DNA of 64,000 nt from JACDER01 sp963717765. Lineage in GTDB: Bacteria > Actinomycetota > Thermoleophilia > Gaiellales > Gaiellaceae. Each line of letters starts with the position of its first letter. Position 1 is the stretch's first letter. The notes beneath the pieces were generated by a model. The model was not told where the DNA came from and made no database searches. It saw only the letters and a list, made by a program, of their open reading frames with translations. Below, in pieces: positions 32,799-43,229 of the stretch. A program made the translations under genes and the position numbers. The stretch is from contig CAVQWX010000007.1 in NCBI GenBank assembly GCA_963717765.1, positions 186,001-250,000 of the forward strand. Reading direction: 5' to 3'.

Positions 32799-33762
32799 CC
32801 GTCCCGGAGCGCGTCGAGGCGTTCATCCGCCGTCACGAGCTCATCGATCCGGGCGGCGACGTGACCTGTCTCGTCTCCGGCGGCGCCGACTCGACCTGTC
32901 TCTGGCACGCGCTGCGCTCGCTCGGCTACCGGGTCAGGGCGCTGCACGTCGCGCACGGGTTGCGCGGGCGACGAGTCCGACGAGGACGCCCGCTTCTGCC
33001 GCGAGCAGCTCGGGCGCCGAGGTCGTGGACGGCCGGCCCGCCGGTGCCACGAGCGAGCACGCGCTTCGCGAGATCCGTTACTCGTTCGCACGCGACCGGC
33101 TCCGCGCTACCGGTCACACGGCCTCGGACCAGATCGAGACGGTCCTCTACCGCCTCGTGGCAAGCGGCGTGGCCGGCGGTATCAAGCCGAAGCGCGAGGA
33201 CGGCGTCGTCCGCCCGCTGCTCGAGCTCTGGCGCGACGAGACCGAGGCCTACTGTCGCGCCGAAGGGCTGCTGTTCCGCACGGACACGTCCAACCCGGAC
33301 ACGAAGCGCGGGCTCATCCGCGAGCGGATCCTCCCTCTCCTGCGCGAGCTCCACCCGGCCGCGGAGAAGAACCTCCTGCGGCTCGCCGAGCAGCGCCCGT
33401 CGAAGCTCGACGAGCTGCTCGCCTCCACCGAGGGCTCCCGTCGCATCGACTTGGGCCAGGGGCTCACCGCGGTGCGGGAGTACGAGCGAGTCTGGCTCGA
33501 ACAAACTCCTGTCGCGCTCGAGGGTCGCGTCCGCTGGGGGGCGTGGACGATCGAGTCGGAGCTCGGAGGCCTTAAGGTACGGGCCTGGCGACCAGGCGAC
33601 AGGCTCGCCGGGCGCAGCAAGAAGATCCAGGACGTGTTCGTCGACGCCAAGATCCCCCGATCCGAGCGCGAGGCGTGGCCTCTCGTCGTGCGCGGCGACG
33701 GTGTGGTCGCGGTTCCTGGCATCGTGGAGCTCCCAGGTGTGAAAGCCTGGCGAGACAAATGA
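32795..33762 (+). CDS. tilS: tRNA(Ile)-lysidine synthase, interrupted by two +1 frameshifts
   Basis: The start reads CLVSGGADSTCLWHALRSLG, the PP-loop ATPase site. After ALHVAHGLRG the frame breaks: an extra G in CGCGGGCGACGAG (about 32967) hides DESDEDARFCREQLG, and a second extra G in CTCGGGCGCC (about 33027) restores the frame carrying AEVVDGRPAGATSEHALREI. The rest (HTASDQIETVLYRLVASG through a TilS C-terminal domain) is intact to 33762. TilS makes lysidine in tRNA-Ile2 and is normally essential, so two G-run errors in the assembly are likelier than loss. It overlaps hpt by ATGA. Confidence 0.85.
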
Positions 33763-34298
33763 GCAGCGTCACCGCAGTCGGAGAGGTGCTGATCGACGAG
33801 GCCGCGCTGCGGCAACGGATCGAGGAGCTCGGCGAGGAGATCTCGGCGGACTACGACGGCCGCGAGGTGCTGCTGGTGGGAGTGCTGAAGGGCGCCGTGT
33901 TCTTCATGGCCGACCTGATGCGGCAGCTCTCCCTGCCCTGCGAGATCGATTTCATGGCCATCTCCAGCTACGGCGAGGGGACGGATTCGTCCGGTGTCGT
34001 CCGGATCCTCAAGGATCTCGACAGCAACATCACCGATCGCCATGTCCTCATCCTCGAGGACATCATCGACACGGGCTTGACACTGTCGTACCTCATGCGG
34101 AACCTCGGTGCGCGCGAGCCCGCCTCGCTCGAGGTGTGCGCGCTACTGGTAAAGCACGGCCGCCGCGAGACGGATGTACCCGTCAAGTACGTCGGCTTCG
34201 AGATCCCGAATCGCTTCGTGGTGGGATACGGCCTCGATTTCGGGGAGCGCTACCGCAACTTGCCGCACGTTGCGGTCTTGGAGCCCGAATCGTCCTAG
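33759..34298 (+). CDS. hpt: Hypoxanthine phosphoribosyltransferase
   Basis: 179 residues with the type-I PRTase fold: VLLVGVLKGAVFFMADL, the flexible loop SSYGEGTDSSG, and the PRPP motif VLILEDIIDTGLTL. It salvages hypoxanthine and guanine to IMP and GMP. The start overlaps the tilS stop by 4 bp, and ftsH follows. The tilS-hpt-ftsH order is widely conserved. Confidence 0.96.
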   Translation: MSSVTAVGEVLIDEAALRQRIEELGEEISADYDGREVLLVGVLKGAVFFMADLMRQLSLPCEIDFMAISSYGEGTDSSGVVRILKDLDSNITDRHVLILEDIIDTGLTLSYLMRNLGAREPASLEVCALLVKHGRRETDVPVKYVGFEIPNRFVVGYGLDFGERYRNLPHVAVLEPESS

Positions 34299-34381
34299 AA
34301 GCGTGATAGAAGCAGGGAAAACCGCATGCCGACGCCGAGCTACGGGGGAATCAACGGTGCTACCCTGGCGTTGGAGATCTT

Positions 34382-36334
<1,953 letters not shown>

Positions 36335-36403
36335 CCGCCGCTCCGTAAGTCAGAATCCCCGTCCATGACTGGCGGCCGTGCCGCGTAGAGGAAAGGGGAT
36401 CGG

Positions 36404-36832
36404 ATGAACAGAATGCAGCTGGCGGGAATCGGCGTCCTGGCCGGGGCGCTGACGATCATCGGGGCGGTCGGCCCGTGGGCGACTTTCCGCGGGCTGTCGT
36501 TCAGCGGAACCGACGCGAATCGCGGAGTGACCGTGGCGGTCGCCGCAGGCGTGGGCCTCCTGCTCATGGCGTTCGCGGGCTGGAAGAACCTGCGCTGGGC
36601 CGCGATGCTCGCTGCGGTCGCGGGCCTGATCTCGTTCGGGCTCACCGTCTGGAGCTTCGCCGCGATCAACAAGTTCGCCGGCGCTCCTGGCTCGCTTTCG
36701 ATCGGGCGCGGCTGGGGCATCTGGCTGTCGCTGATCGGCTCGATCGTCCTCGTCGTGACGGCGTTTCTCGCAGCGCTCGTGAGGGAACCGGACGCTGCCG
36801 TCGAAGTGCCCACCGAAACGACGACGACCTGA
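36404..36832 (+). CDS. Small four-helix membrane protein
   Basis: 142 residues with four hydrophobic segments (GIGVLAGALTIIGAV, VAVAAGVGLLLMAFAG, AAMLAAVAGLISFGLTV, IWLSLIGSIVLVVTAFLAAL) and a Thr/Glu tail. The pattern resembles Trp-rich/DUF-type actinobacterial membrane proteins. The ATG has an AAAGGGGATCGG context. It is closed by a bidirectional terminator. It sits where folE is often found between ftsH and folP in actinobacteria. Confidence 0.75.
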   Translation: MNRMQLAGIGVLAGALTIIGAVGPWATFRGLSFSGTDANRGVTVAVAAGVGLLLMAFAGWKNLRWAAMLAAVAGLISFGLTVWSFAAINKFAGAPGSLSIGRGWGIWLSLIGSIVLVVTAFLAALVREPDAAVEVPTETTTT

Positions 36833-36834
36833 CG

Positions 36835-36862
36835 AAACGGCCCGGCATCCGCCGGGCCGTTT
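36835..36862. terminator. Bidirectional intrinsic terminator
   Basis: AAACGGCCCGGC, loop ATCC, GCCGGGCCGTTT: a perfect 12-bp stem ending in TTTT on the plus strand and starting with AAA, so it can act in both directions. It separates the convergent genes at 36404-36832 and 36880-37287. Confidence 0.85.
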
Positions 36863-36879
36863 TCCCTCTTCGAGCGGGA

Positions 36880-37287
36880 CTACTGCCCCGGCGGGGGCGC
36901 GCCCTTCGACGCCCAGAACTGATTGAGCCTGTTCTGGACCTTGTAGAGCCAGATGATGCCGCCGACGTACGGGATGAGGACCCAGAACCCGCTCAGTCCG
37001 CTGATCGGGTTGTTCGGGTTTCCGTCCTCGTTGTACATGCGCCCGACGTATGCCGGGAGCAGGAAGATCGAGACGATCACGAATGCGAGCAGGGTGCCGA
37101 CGAGTCCGTTGACGCCCTGCTTGCGGTAGTTCTTCAGCATCTCGAACGACGTGTAGTACCAGTAGATGGAGTAGATCCCGAGCGTGAAGATCGACATCAG
37201 GATCACGAACAGGATGCCGCGCTGACGGCCGATCGGACGATCGGCGACCGCAGGTGCCGCGGCGGCGGGCTGTGCTGCCTCTGTCAT
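36880..37287 (-). CDS. DUF4234 membrane protein (first of two)
   Basis: 135 residues: an Ala/Pro-rich N terminus, then three or four hydrophobic segments (GILFVILMSIFTLGIYSIYWYY, LLAFVIVSIFLLPAYVG, FWVLIPYVGGIIWLYKVQ) with the DUF4234 hallmark TLGIYSIYW...Q.LN.FW. Function unknown. It is a tandem paralogue of the upstream gene (10-bp gap), so both come from one minus-strand transcript. Confidence 0.82.
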   Translation of the reverse strand: MTEAAQPAAAAPAVADRPIGRQRGILFVILMSIFTLGIYSIYWYYTSFEMLKNYRKQGVNGLVGTLLAFVIVSIFLLPAYVGRMYNEDGNPNNPISGLSGFWVLIPYVGGIIWLYKVQNRLNQFWASKGAPPPGQ

Positions 37288-37297
37288 TCCATACCTC

Positions 37298-37705
37298 CTA
37301 GCTTGCGGGAGCGGGCGCCGCCTCCATGGCGGGCCCGGCCTTGCTCTCCCAGTAGCGGTTGAGAGCGCCCTGCACCTTCACGAACCACACGATCGCCCCG
37401 GCGATCGGCAGGAGGATCCACCATCCCGTGTGGCCCGTCACCGGCTTCGGCTGTCCGTCCTCGGCATACAGGTTGCCGACCTCGGAACCGGCGAAGAACG
37501 GAATCGCGATCGAGCCGCCCACGAACATCAGGATCAGCGCGATGAGCCCGCCGATGCCCTGCCCGTTGCGACGGTTCTTCAGCTCCTCGAAGGTCGCGTA
37601 CGACCACCAGTAGGTGTAGATGAAGAAGGTGATGATGGTCATCAGGATGCCGAATCCGACGCCGCGTTTGTTCCCGAGCGGCCCGGCCGGTTTCTGCATG
37701 TTCAT
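37298..37705 (-). CDS. DUF4234 membrane protein (second of two)
   Basis: 135 residues, aligned along its whole length with its neighbour: GFGILMTIITFFIYTYWWSY, LIALILMFVGGSIAIPFFAG, WWILLPIAGAIVWFVKVQ, ALNRYWESK. The tandem pair looks like a local duplication. The product is membrane-embedded and its role is unknown. It is divergent from folP. Confidence 0.82.
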   Translation of the reverse strand: MNMQKPAGPLGNKRGVGFGILMTIITFFIYTYWWSYATFEELKNRRNGQGIGGLIALILMFVGGSIAIPFFAGSEVGNLYAEDGQPKPVTGHTGWWILLPIAGAIVWFVKVQGALNRYWESKAGPAMEAAPAPAS

Positions 37706-37769
37706 GGGGGAGCCTCCTCGTCGGGGTCGGGGAGGTTCATACCACAGTCGCGACTAACCTCCAAGTTCA

Positions 37770-38600
37770 GTGAGCGGTTCTAGGGCGCCGATCGAGGAGC
37801 GGTTTCCCCGCCCGTCGGTCATGGGCGTCGTCAACGTGACGCCGGACAGCTTCTTCGACGGGGGCGTGCACTTCCGGCCGGGGGCCGCGGTCGCTTCGGC
37901 CAGGAAGATGGTCGCGAATGGAGCTGCGATCGTGGACGTCGGTGGGGAGTCGACGCGGCCGGGCTCGGAAGGGACCGGGGCGGAGGAGGAACTGCGCCGC
38001 GTCCTCCCCGTGCTCGAGGCGCTCGCGGGCGAGGTTCCCGCCTCGATCGACACGGCGAAGGCCGAGGTCGCTCTGCGGGCGCTCGCCCTCGGCGTGGAGA
38101 TGGTCAACGACGTGACAGCACTGCGAGGCGATCCCCGGATGGCGGAGGTCGTCGCCGACGAGGGCGCCTACCTGTGCCTGATGCACATGCAGGGCGAGCC
38201 GCGCACGATGCAGGTGAACCCGACCTACGACGACGTCGTCTCGGACGTGGCACGTTTCCTCGAGGAGAGGCTGGCGTTCGCAGTCGCGGAGGGCGTGCGC
38301 GAGGAGCTCGTCTGCCTCGACCCGGGCATCGGCTTCGGCAAGACGCTCGAGCAGAACTTCGAGCTCGTCCGCCGGCTGAACGAGCTGACCGCGATCGGCA
38401 GGCCCGTGCTGATCGGGTTCTCGCGCAAGAGCTCACTGGGCCGGATACTCGGCGACCCCGGCGCGAAGACGGGGCCGCTGTCCGCCAGCCTCGCGGTCGC
38501 GGTCGCCGCGTACGAGCGCGGGGCGGCGATCATCCGCGCGCACGACGTGCGGGAGACGGTGGAGGCTCTGACCGCGGCGCGTGCCGTGGTGGGCGGATGA
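37770..38600 (+). CDS. folP: Dihydropteroate synthase
   Basis: 276 residues with the TIM-barrel signatures MGVVNVTPDSFFDGG (pterin/PABA loop 1), GAAIVDVGGESTRPGSEG and the CLDPGIGFGKTLEQN and IGFSRKSSLGRILGD strands. It joins 6-hydroxymethyl-dihydropterin pyrophosphate to p-aminobenzoate; sulfonamides target it. TAACCT (37755-37760) lies 9 nt before the GTG and there is no Shine-Dalgarno. It overlaps folB by ATGA. Confidence 0.97.
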   Translation: MSGSRAPIEERFPRPSVMGVVNVTPDSFFDGGVHFRPGAAVASARKMVANGAAIVDVGGESTRPGSEGTGAEEELRRVLPVLEALAGEVPASIDTAKAEVALRALALGVEMVNDVTALRGDPRMAEVVADEGAYLCLMHMQGEPRTMQVNPTYDDVVSDVARFLEERLAFAVAEGVREELVCLDPGIGFGKTLEQNFELVRRLNELTAIGRPVLIGFSRKSSLGRILGDPGAKTGPLSASLAVAVAAYERGAAIIRAHDVRETVEALTAARAVVGG

Positions 38601-38935
38601 TCGAGGTCGAGCTGCACGGGCTCGAGGTCTTCGGGCATCACGGGGTGTCCGAAACAGAGCAGGAAAGGGGTCAGACCCTGCTCTGGGACGTCGCTTGGCG
38701 GCTGGGGGAGGTGTCCCAAGACGACCTGTCGGCGACGGTGGATTACGTCGAGGTGGCCGAAGTGGTCAAGGAAGTGTCGGACGCGCGGCGCTTCCAGTTG
38801 CTCGAGTCGCTGGCGGGGGCCGCCGCGGACGCGATCTACGAGCGCTTCTCGGTGCAGTGGGTGCGGGTGCGGGTTCGCAAGCCAGATGTCGACCTGCCCG
38901 TCGAGTTCACCGCTGCGACCGTCGAGCGGCCGTGA
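38597..38935 (+). CDS. folB: Dihydroneopterin aldolase
   Basis: 112 residues starting MIEVELHGLEVFGHHGVSE, with TVDYVEVAEVV and LLESLAGAAADAIYERF as in FolB. It cleaves dihydroneopterin to 6-hydroxymethyl-dihydropterin. The codons for ERGQT contain GGGGTCAGACCC (38667-38678), flanked by 9-bp complementary arms, which resembles the palindromic repeats found elsewhere. The start overlaps the folP stop and the end overlaps folK (GTGA). Confidence 0.95.
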   Translation: MIEVELHGLEVFGHHGVSETEQERGQTLLWDVAWRLGEVSQDDLSATVDYVEVAEVVKEVSDARRFQLLESLAGAAADAIYERFSVQWVRVRVRKPDVDLPVEFTAATVERP

Positions 38936-39378
38936 CGCGCGCCTACGTTGGACTCGGGGCCAACCTCGGCGACCGCGAGGCGACGATGCGGAGTGCGATC
39001 GATCTCCTGGGAGACGAGGTCGTCGCCGTCTCGACCTTCCGCGAGACCGACCCCGTCGGGTACGCGGACCAGCCGCGCTTCCTGAACGCCGCCGTCGCGC
39101 TCGAGACCGCGCTGACGCCGCGGGAGCTCCTCGACCGGCTCCTCGCGGTCGAGCGCGAGCTGGGACGGATCCGCGACGGCCCACGCTATGGACCGAGGAC
39201 GATCGACCTCGACCTGCTCCTGTACGGGGACGAGATCGTGGACGAGCCGGGGCTGCGCGTCCCGCACCCGCGCCTCGCCAAGCGGCGATTCGCCCTCGAG
39301 CCGCTCTTCGAATTGGACCCCGACCTCATCATCCCCGGCGCCGGCCCGGTCTCGGCACTGTTGCAGGGACTAGAATGA
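38932..39378 (+). CDS. folK: 6-hydroxymethyl-7,8-dihydropterin pyrophosphokinase
   Basis: 148 residues with AYVGLGANLGDREATMRSAI, SSTFRETDPVGY-type loops (here VSTFRETDPVGYADQPRF), and the HPPK signature RDGPRYGPRTIDLDLLLYG, followed by VPHPRLAKRRFALEPLFEL. It transfers pyrophosphate from ATP to hydroxymethyl-dihydropterin. The GTG overlaps the folB stop, so folP, folB and folK are one coupled unit. FolE is not in this window. Confidence 0.96.
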   Translation: MTRAYVGLGANLGDREATMRSAIDLLGDEVVAVSTFRETDPVGYADQPRFLNAAVALETALTPRELLDRLLAVERELGRIRDGPRYGPRTIDLDLLLYGDEIVDEPGLRVPHPRLAKRRFALEPLFELDPDLIIPGAGPVSALLQGLE

Positions 39379-39388
39379 CTGCCGCGCC

Positions 39389-39751
39389 ATGTCGCACCTT
39401 GACGAGCTTGACGAATACGAGGCCGAGCTCGAGCTCGCGCTCAAGAAGGAGTACACGGCCGTCTTCGGCCTCTTCCGCTACTGCGTGCTGACGCAGGACG
39501 CGACGTACCTCTGCAACAAGCTCGACATGAACTACGCGCCCCAGGCGAGCTACCCGTTCTTCCACATCAAGATGGAGGACGTCTGGGTCTGGGACAAGAA
39601 CCGGCCAACCCGGATCATCCCGCGCGCCGAGGTGTACACCTCGAGTGACGTCACCGTCGAGGAGCTGCGTGGAGCGGGCGACGAGCCGCAGCTGACCGCC
39701 GAGGCGCTCGCCGAGAAGATCGGCGAATCACTGTCTTCCGACGAAGACTGA
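39389..39751 (+). CDS. DUF2469 family protein (Rv2901c-like)
   Basis: 120 residues: LDEYEAELELALKKEYTAVF...DVWVWDKNRPTRIIP...SSDVTVEEL matches the actinobacterial DUF2469 pattern. It lacks a signal peptide and membrane segments. Function unknown; in mycobacteria the family lies near rnhB/lepB, so this position after folK is different. It starts 10 bp after folK and is probably co-transcribed. Confidence 0.8.
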   Translation: MSHLDELDEYEAELELALKKEYTAVFGLFRYCVLTQDATYLCNKLDMNYAPQASYPFFHIKMEDVWVWDKNRPTRIIPRAEVYTSSDVTVEELRGAGDEPQLTAEALAEKIGESLSSDED

Positions 39752-39767
39752 CGTCTAAACAGGCATC

Positions 39768-41285
39768 GTGAGGAGGAGGGTCCTCACCGTGATGGTCTTG
39801 CCGGCGCTGACAGCCGGGCTCGCCAGCGCGGCGCCCGCCAAGCAAGGCGGGATCTTCCGCGTCGGCACGACCGGGGCGTCCGTGCAGATCGATCCGCAGC
39901 TGAGCTACGTGACGACGGGTTGGTGGCTCGAGTACGCAACTGCTGCAAAGCTCTACAACTACGCGGACAAGGCCGGACAGCCTGGAGGGCTGCTGCGGCC
40001 GGAAGTCGCATCCCGGTTCGCTGTCTCAGGGGACGGGAGGACGTACACGTTCACGATCCGCAAGGGCTTCCGCTTTTCGGACGGGACGCCGGTGACGGCG
40101 AAGAACTTCGCCTACGCGATCAAGCGCGTGACCGACCCCGGCGTCGCCTCACCAGCTTCGGCCTTCATCACTCAGGTGCGCGCGGCGGAGGCGAAGGGGA
40201 AGGAGCTGGTCATCCGCCTGAGCAAACCGGACGCCTCCCTGCTGACGAAGCTCGCGATGCCGTTCTTCCAGGCCACGTCGCTGAAGCTGCCGCTGAAGAG
40301 GGAGGTGACGACGGGGTATCCCTCGGCCGGGCCGTACTACTTCGCCAAGAACGTCGTCAATGAGCTCACGTCGCTGCGGCGGAATCCCTACTACCACGGC
40401 AACCGCCCGCGGCATCTAGCCGGCGTCGACGTCCAGTGGAACCAACCAGCGGATGTGGAGAGTCCATTTGACTTGACGACGCCGTCCGAGGCGGACGTTC
40501 CGCAACTCGTGCAGCGTTTCGGAGTCAATAAAAGCCGCTTCTGGCGGATGCCGATCAACTGCATGGGCTACATCCCGTTCAACGACGCAAACGGCATCTT
40601 TGCCGGCAATCCGCAGCTACGGAAGGCCGTCAACTGGGCGCTCGACCGGACCGAGTATTTCGGTGGTTCGTTCACGATCACTCCGTGGACCCACCTCCTC
40701 ACTCCGCTGACGCCGGGTGCCGTGACCGCGAAGAAGAAGCAGCCCTACGGCGTCCGCGCGAACATCGCCAAGGCGCGCAAGCTCGCGGCGGGACACTTCC
40801 GCGACGGGCGGATCACGGTCGCCTACCGTTCGTCCGGGACTGTGAATCCGCGGCAGGCCCAGATCGTCCGGGACGCTCTGATCAAGCTCGGCTTCGACCC
40901 GGCGACGATCGTCATGAAAGGGTTTTCGGGGGCGCAGATCTACGACGCGCTCGGCGTCAAGGGAAACAATGGGATCGATATGGGCGTCGGCTTGGGATGG
41001 TGCTCGGACTACACGGACGGCGACTCTTTCCTGCGTACCGGCTTGGGAGTGGCGCAGTTCCCCGGTTATGACGCGAAGATCGCCGCTGCCCAGCGCCTCG
41101 CGCCCGCCCAGCGCGCGAAGGCGCTCGGGAAGCTGGACATCGCGATCATGAAGAACGCGGCGCCCGCTGCGCCGATGGGCTACTACAACAACCTCTTCTT
41201 CTTCTCGAACCGGGTCGATCCGCACAGCCTCGTGTACAGCCCCGTCTACACGGACTGGAGCATCCCGGCACTGGCGCTGAAGTAG
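39768..41285 (+). CDS. ABC transporter solute-binding protein, family 5 (peptide type)
   Basis: 505 residues with a short signal segment (VLTVMVLPALTAGLASA) and SBP_bac_5 features: GIFRVGTTGASVQIDPQLSY, DGRTYTFTIRKGFRFSDGTPV, NPQLRKAVNWALDR. It binds oligopeptides or related ligands at the cell surface. No lipobox Cys is seen at the signal end and no permease genes are adjacent. It ends directly beside the convergent small gene. Confidence 0.88.
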   Translation: MRRRVLTVMVLPALTAGLASAAPAKQGGIFRVGTTGASVQIDPQLSYVTTGWWLEYATAAKLYNYADKAGQPGGLLRPEVASRFAVSGDGRTYTFTIRKGFRFSDGTPVTAKNFAYAIKRVTDPGVASPASAFITQVRAAEAKGKELVIRLSKPDASLLTKLAMPFFQATSLKLPLKREVTTGYPSAGPYYFAKNVVNELTSLRRNPYYHGNRPRHLAGVDVQWNQPADVESPFDLTTPSEADVPQLVQRFGVNKSRFWRMPINCMGYIPFNDANGIFAGNPQLRKAVNWALDRTEYFGGSFTITPWTHLLTPLTPGAVTAKKKQPYGVRANIAKARKLAAGHFRDGRITVAYRSSGTVNPRQAQIVRDALIKLGFDPATIVMKGFSGAQIYDALGVKGNNGIDMGVGLGWCSDYTDGDSFLRTGLGVAQFPGYDAKIAAAQRLAPAQRAKALGKLDIAIMKNAAPAAPMGYYNNLFFFSNRVDPHSLVYSPVYTDWSIPALALK

Positions 41286-41519
41286 TCAGGCTACGACGCG
41301 CTGCCGCTCGGCGTAGAAAGCCTCGAAGCGGCCGACCGGCGTCTTCAGAAACTCCGCGAGATCGAGCTCGAGCCGGGCGATTCCGCCGCGCAGGCGGAAC
41401 ATCTGGAAGTCGACCCGCCGTTCGCCGTCGCAGATGTGCCCGTCCCGGTCCTCTCCCGCGAGCGAGGCGCCGCATTCGGAGCACGGGATGTACTGGGAAT
41501 GGGCAAAGAACGCGAACAT
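41286..41519 (-). CDS. Small zinc-ribbon-like protein of 77 residues
   Basis: MFAFFAHSQYIPCSECGASL is followed by GEDRDGHICDGERR, giving a CxxC plus a later Cys, and a helical C-terminal half (LRGGIARLELDLAEFLKTPVG, then RFEAFYAERQ). It could bind zinc with one incomplete site. ATG 41519 has GAGGTG just upstream; the longer frame that runs into coaX is shadow sequence. Function unknown. Confidence 0.6.
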   Translation of the reverse strand: MFAFFAHSQYIPCSECGASLAGEDRDGHICDGERRVDFQMFRLRGGIARLELDLAEFLKTPVGRFEAFYAERQRVVA

Positions 41520-41571
41520 CACCTCGTAAATCCCACAGGGAGCCGTGGTGAAAACATCTAGGCTCGCTTCA

Positions 41572-42321
41572 GTGGCGCTGCTAGCGATCGACGTTGGCAA
41601 CACGCAGACGGCCCTCGGCTTGTTCGACGGGACCGACCTCGTCGAGCACCGGCGGGCGGCGACCGAGCCGGCGCGGACGGGGGACGAGCTCGGCGTCCTG
41701 CTCCGCAACCTGCTCGACCTCGACGGCCTCGAAGGCATCGTCCTCGCCTCGAGCGTTCCGCAGCTTCTGCGCGCCTACGAAGAAGTGGCGGACGGGATCG
41801 GGACCGCCATCCTGATCCTCGGCCCCGGCACGCGCACCGGCATGCCCATTCGCTACGACGACCCGCGCGAGGTCGGCCCCGACCGGATCGCGAATGCGGT
41901 CGCCTCACGCGAGCGCTACGGCGCACCGTCCATCGTCGTCGACTTCGGGACGTCGACCAACTTCGACATCGTCTCAGCCGAGGGCGAGTACGTCGGCGGC
42001 GTGCTCGCGCCCGGGATCGAGATCTCGATGGACGCGCTCTTCGCCCGAGCGGCGAGGCTCTTCAAGGTCGATTTCGTCGAGCCGCCCTCGGTGATCGGAA
42101 AGACGACGGCGGCCGGCCTGCAGTCGGGGCTCGTCTACGGGTTCGCCGGACAGGTGGACGCGATCGTCGACCGCGTCCGCGCGGAGCTCGGCGCGGACGC
42201 TCCGGCCATCGCGACAGGGGGTCTCGCCGACCTGATCTCGCCGCACGCGCGCACCATCGAGCGGGTGGACCACTTCCTCACGCTCGAGGGCCTGCGCCTG
42301 GTCTGGGAGCGCAACCGGTAG
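41572..42321 (+). CDS. coaX: Type III pantothenate kinase
   Basis: 249 residues from GTG 41572 with the ASKHA fold: LLAIDVGNTQTALGLF (phosphate loop), the DPREVGPDRIANAVA segment with catalytic Asp, and VVDFGTSTNFDIVSAEGEYVGG. First step of CoA synthesis: pantothenate to 4'-phosphopantothenate. TAGGCT at 41559-41564 is 7 nt upstream, so translation is probably leaderless; an in-frame GTG at 41545 is less likely. It overlaps the EamA gene by GTAG. Confidence 0.95.
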   Translation: MALLAIDVGNTQTALGLFDGTDLVEHRRAATEPARTGDELGVLLRNLLDLDGLEGIVLASSVPQLLRAYEEVADGIGTAILILGPGTRTGMPIRYDDPREVGPDRIANAVASRERYGAPSIVVDFGTSTNFDIVSAEGEYVGGVLAPGIEISMDALFARAARLFKVDFVEPPSVIGKTTAAGLQSGLVYGFAGQVDAIVDRVRAELGADAPAIATGGLADLISPHARTIERVDHFLTLEGLRLVWERNR

Positions 42322-43229
42322 ACCGGCACAAGGCGCTCGTCGTCGCGGCCCTGGCGACCGTCTACCTCGTCTGGGGCTCGACCTACCTCGCCATCAAGGT
42401 GATGGTCGAGACCATGCCGCCGCTCCTGTCCGCGGGCCTCAGGTTTCTGCTCGCGGGCGGGGTTTTGTACGGCTGGATCTGGTTCCACGGCGGCAGGCCG
42501 AGGCTGCGGATGGGGCGGCGCGAGCTTCTGGCCGCGTTCGTCCTCGGAGTCCTGTTCTTCCCAGGCGGGAACGGGCTCGTGACGCTGGCGGAAAAGGAGG
42601 CGCCGTCCGGTCTGTCGGCCCTCATCATCGCGGCGATTCCGTTGTGGGTCATCGTCTTCAGGCTCGTCGCGAGGGAACGTGTGCCGCGTGTGACGCTCGC
42701 CGGTGTTGGCGCCGGGTTCGTCGGCGTCGGCATCCTCGTCGCGCCGGGCTCACATGCCGCCGGGATCGCCTTGTGGAGCCTGCTCACGCTTGTCGCTGCC
42801 TCGTTCTGCTGGGCGTTGGGATCGTTCCTGTCCCCACGCGCACCGCTCCCCCGAGACGTGCTCGTGACCGCTGCGGCCGAACAGGTACTCGGCGGCTTGG
42901 TGCTCCTCGTCATCGGCTTCGCCGCGGGGGAGACGCTCGACGTCGGCGCGTGGTCGGGCCGCTCGCTCGGCGGCTTCGCCTATCTCGTCACCGCCGGCTC
43001 GCTCCTGGCGTTCACGGCCTACGCGTGGCTCCTGCACAACGCGCCGATCTCGACCGTCGCGACCTACGCGTTCGTGAATCCCGTCGTCGCGGTGCTGCTC
43101 GGCTGGTGGCTCCTCTCGGAGCAGCTGACCGCGGCGATGCTCATTGCCGCGGTGGTGATCGTCGCGTCGGTTGCGCTCGTGGTCAGGACCGAAAGGTACG
43201 ACGAGCCCACGCCATCAGACGTCCGCTGA
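42318..43229 (+). CDS. EamA-family (DMT superfamily) transporter
   Basis: About 303 residues with ten hydrophobic segments in two EamA repeats. The N-terminal family pattern TVYLVWGSTYLAIKV is encoded at 42357-42401, upstream of the first ATG/GTG (42399). No normal start lies in frame before it. The reading frame reaches a GTA at 42318 that overlaps the coaX stop as GTAG, which would give exactly the family length. It may be a rare start or a G-to-A error. Substrate unknown. Confidence 0.85.
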   Translation, partial: VDRHKALVVAALATVYLVWGSTYLAIKVMVETMPPLLSAGLRFLLAGGVLYGWIWFHGGRPRLRMGRRELLAAFVLGVLFFPGGNGLVTLAEKEAPSGLSALIIAAIPLWVIVFRLVARERVPRVTLAGVGAGFVGVGILVAPGSHAAGIALWSLLTLVAASFCWALGSFLSPRAPLPRDVLVTAAAEQVLGGLVLLVIGFAAGETLDVGAWSGRSLGGFAYLVTAGSLLAFTAYAWLLHNAPISTVATYAFVNPVVAVLLGWWLLSEQLTAAMLIAAVVIVASVALVVRTERYDEPTPSDVR

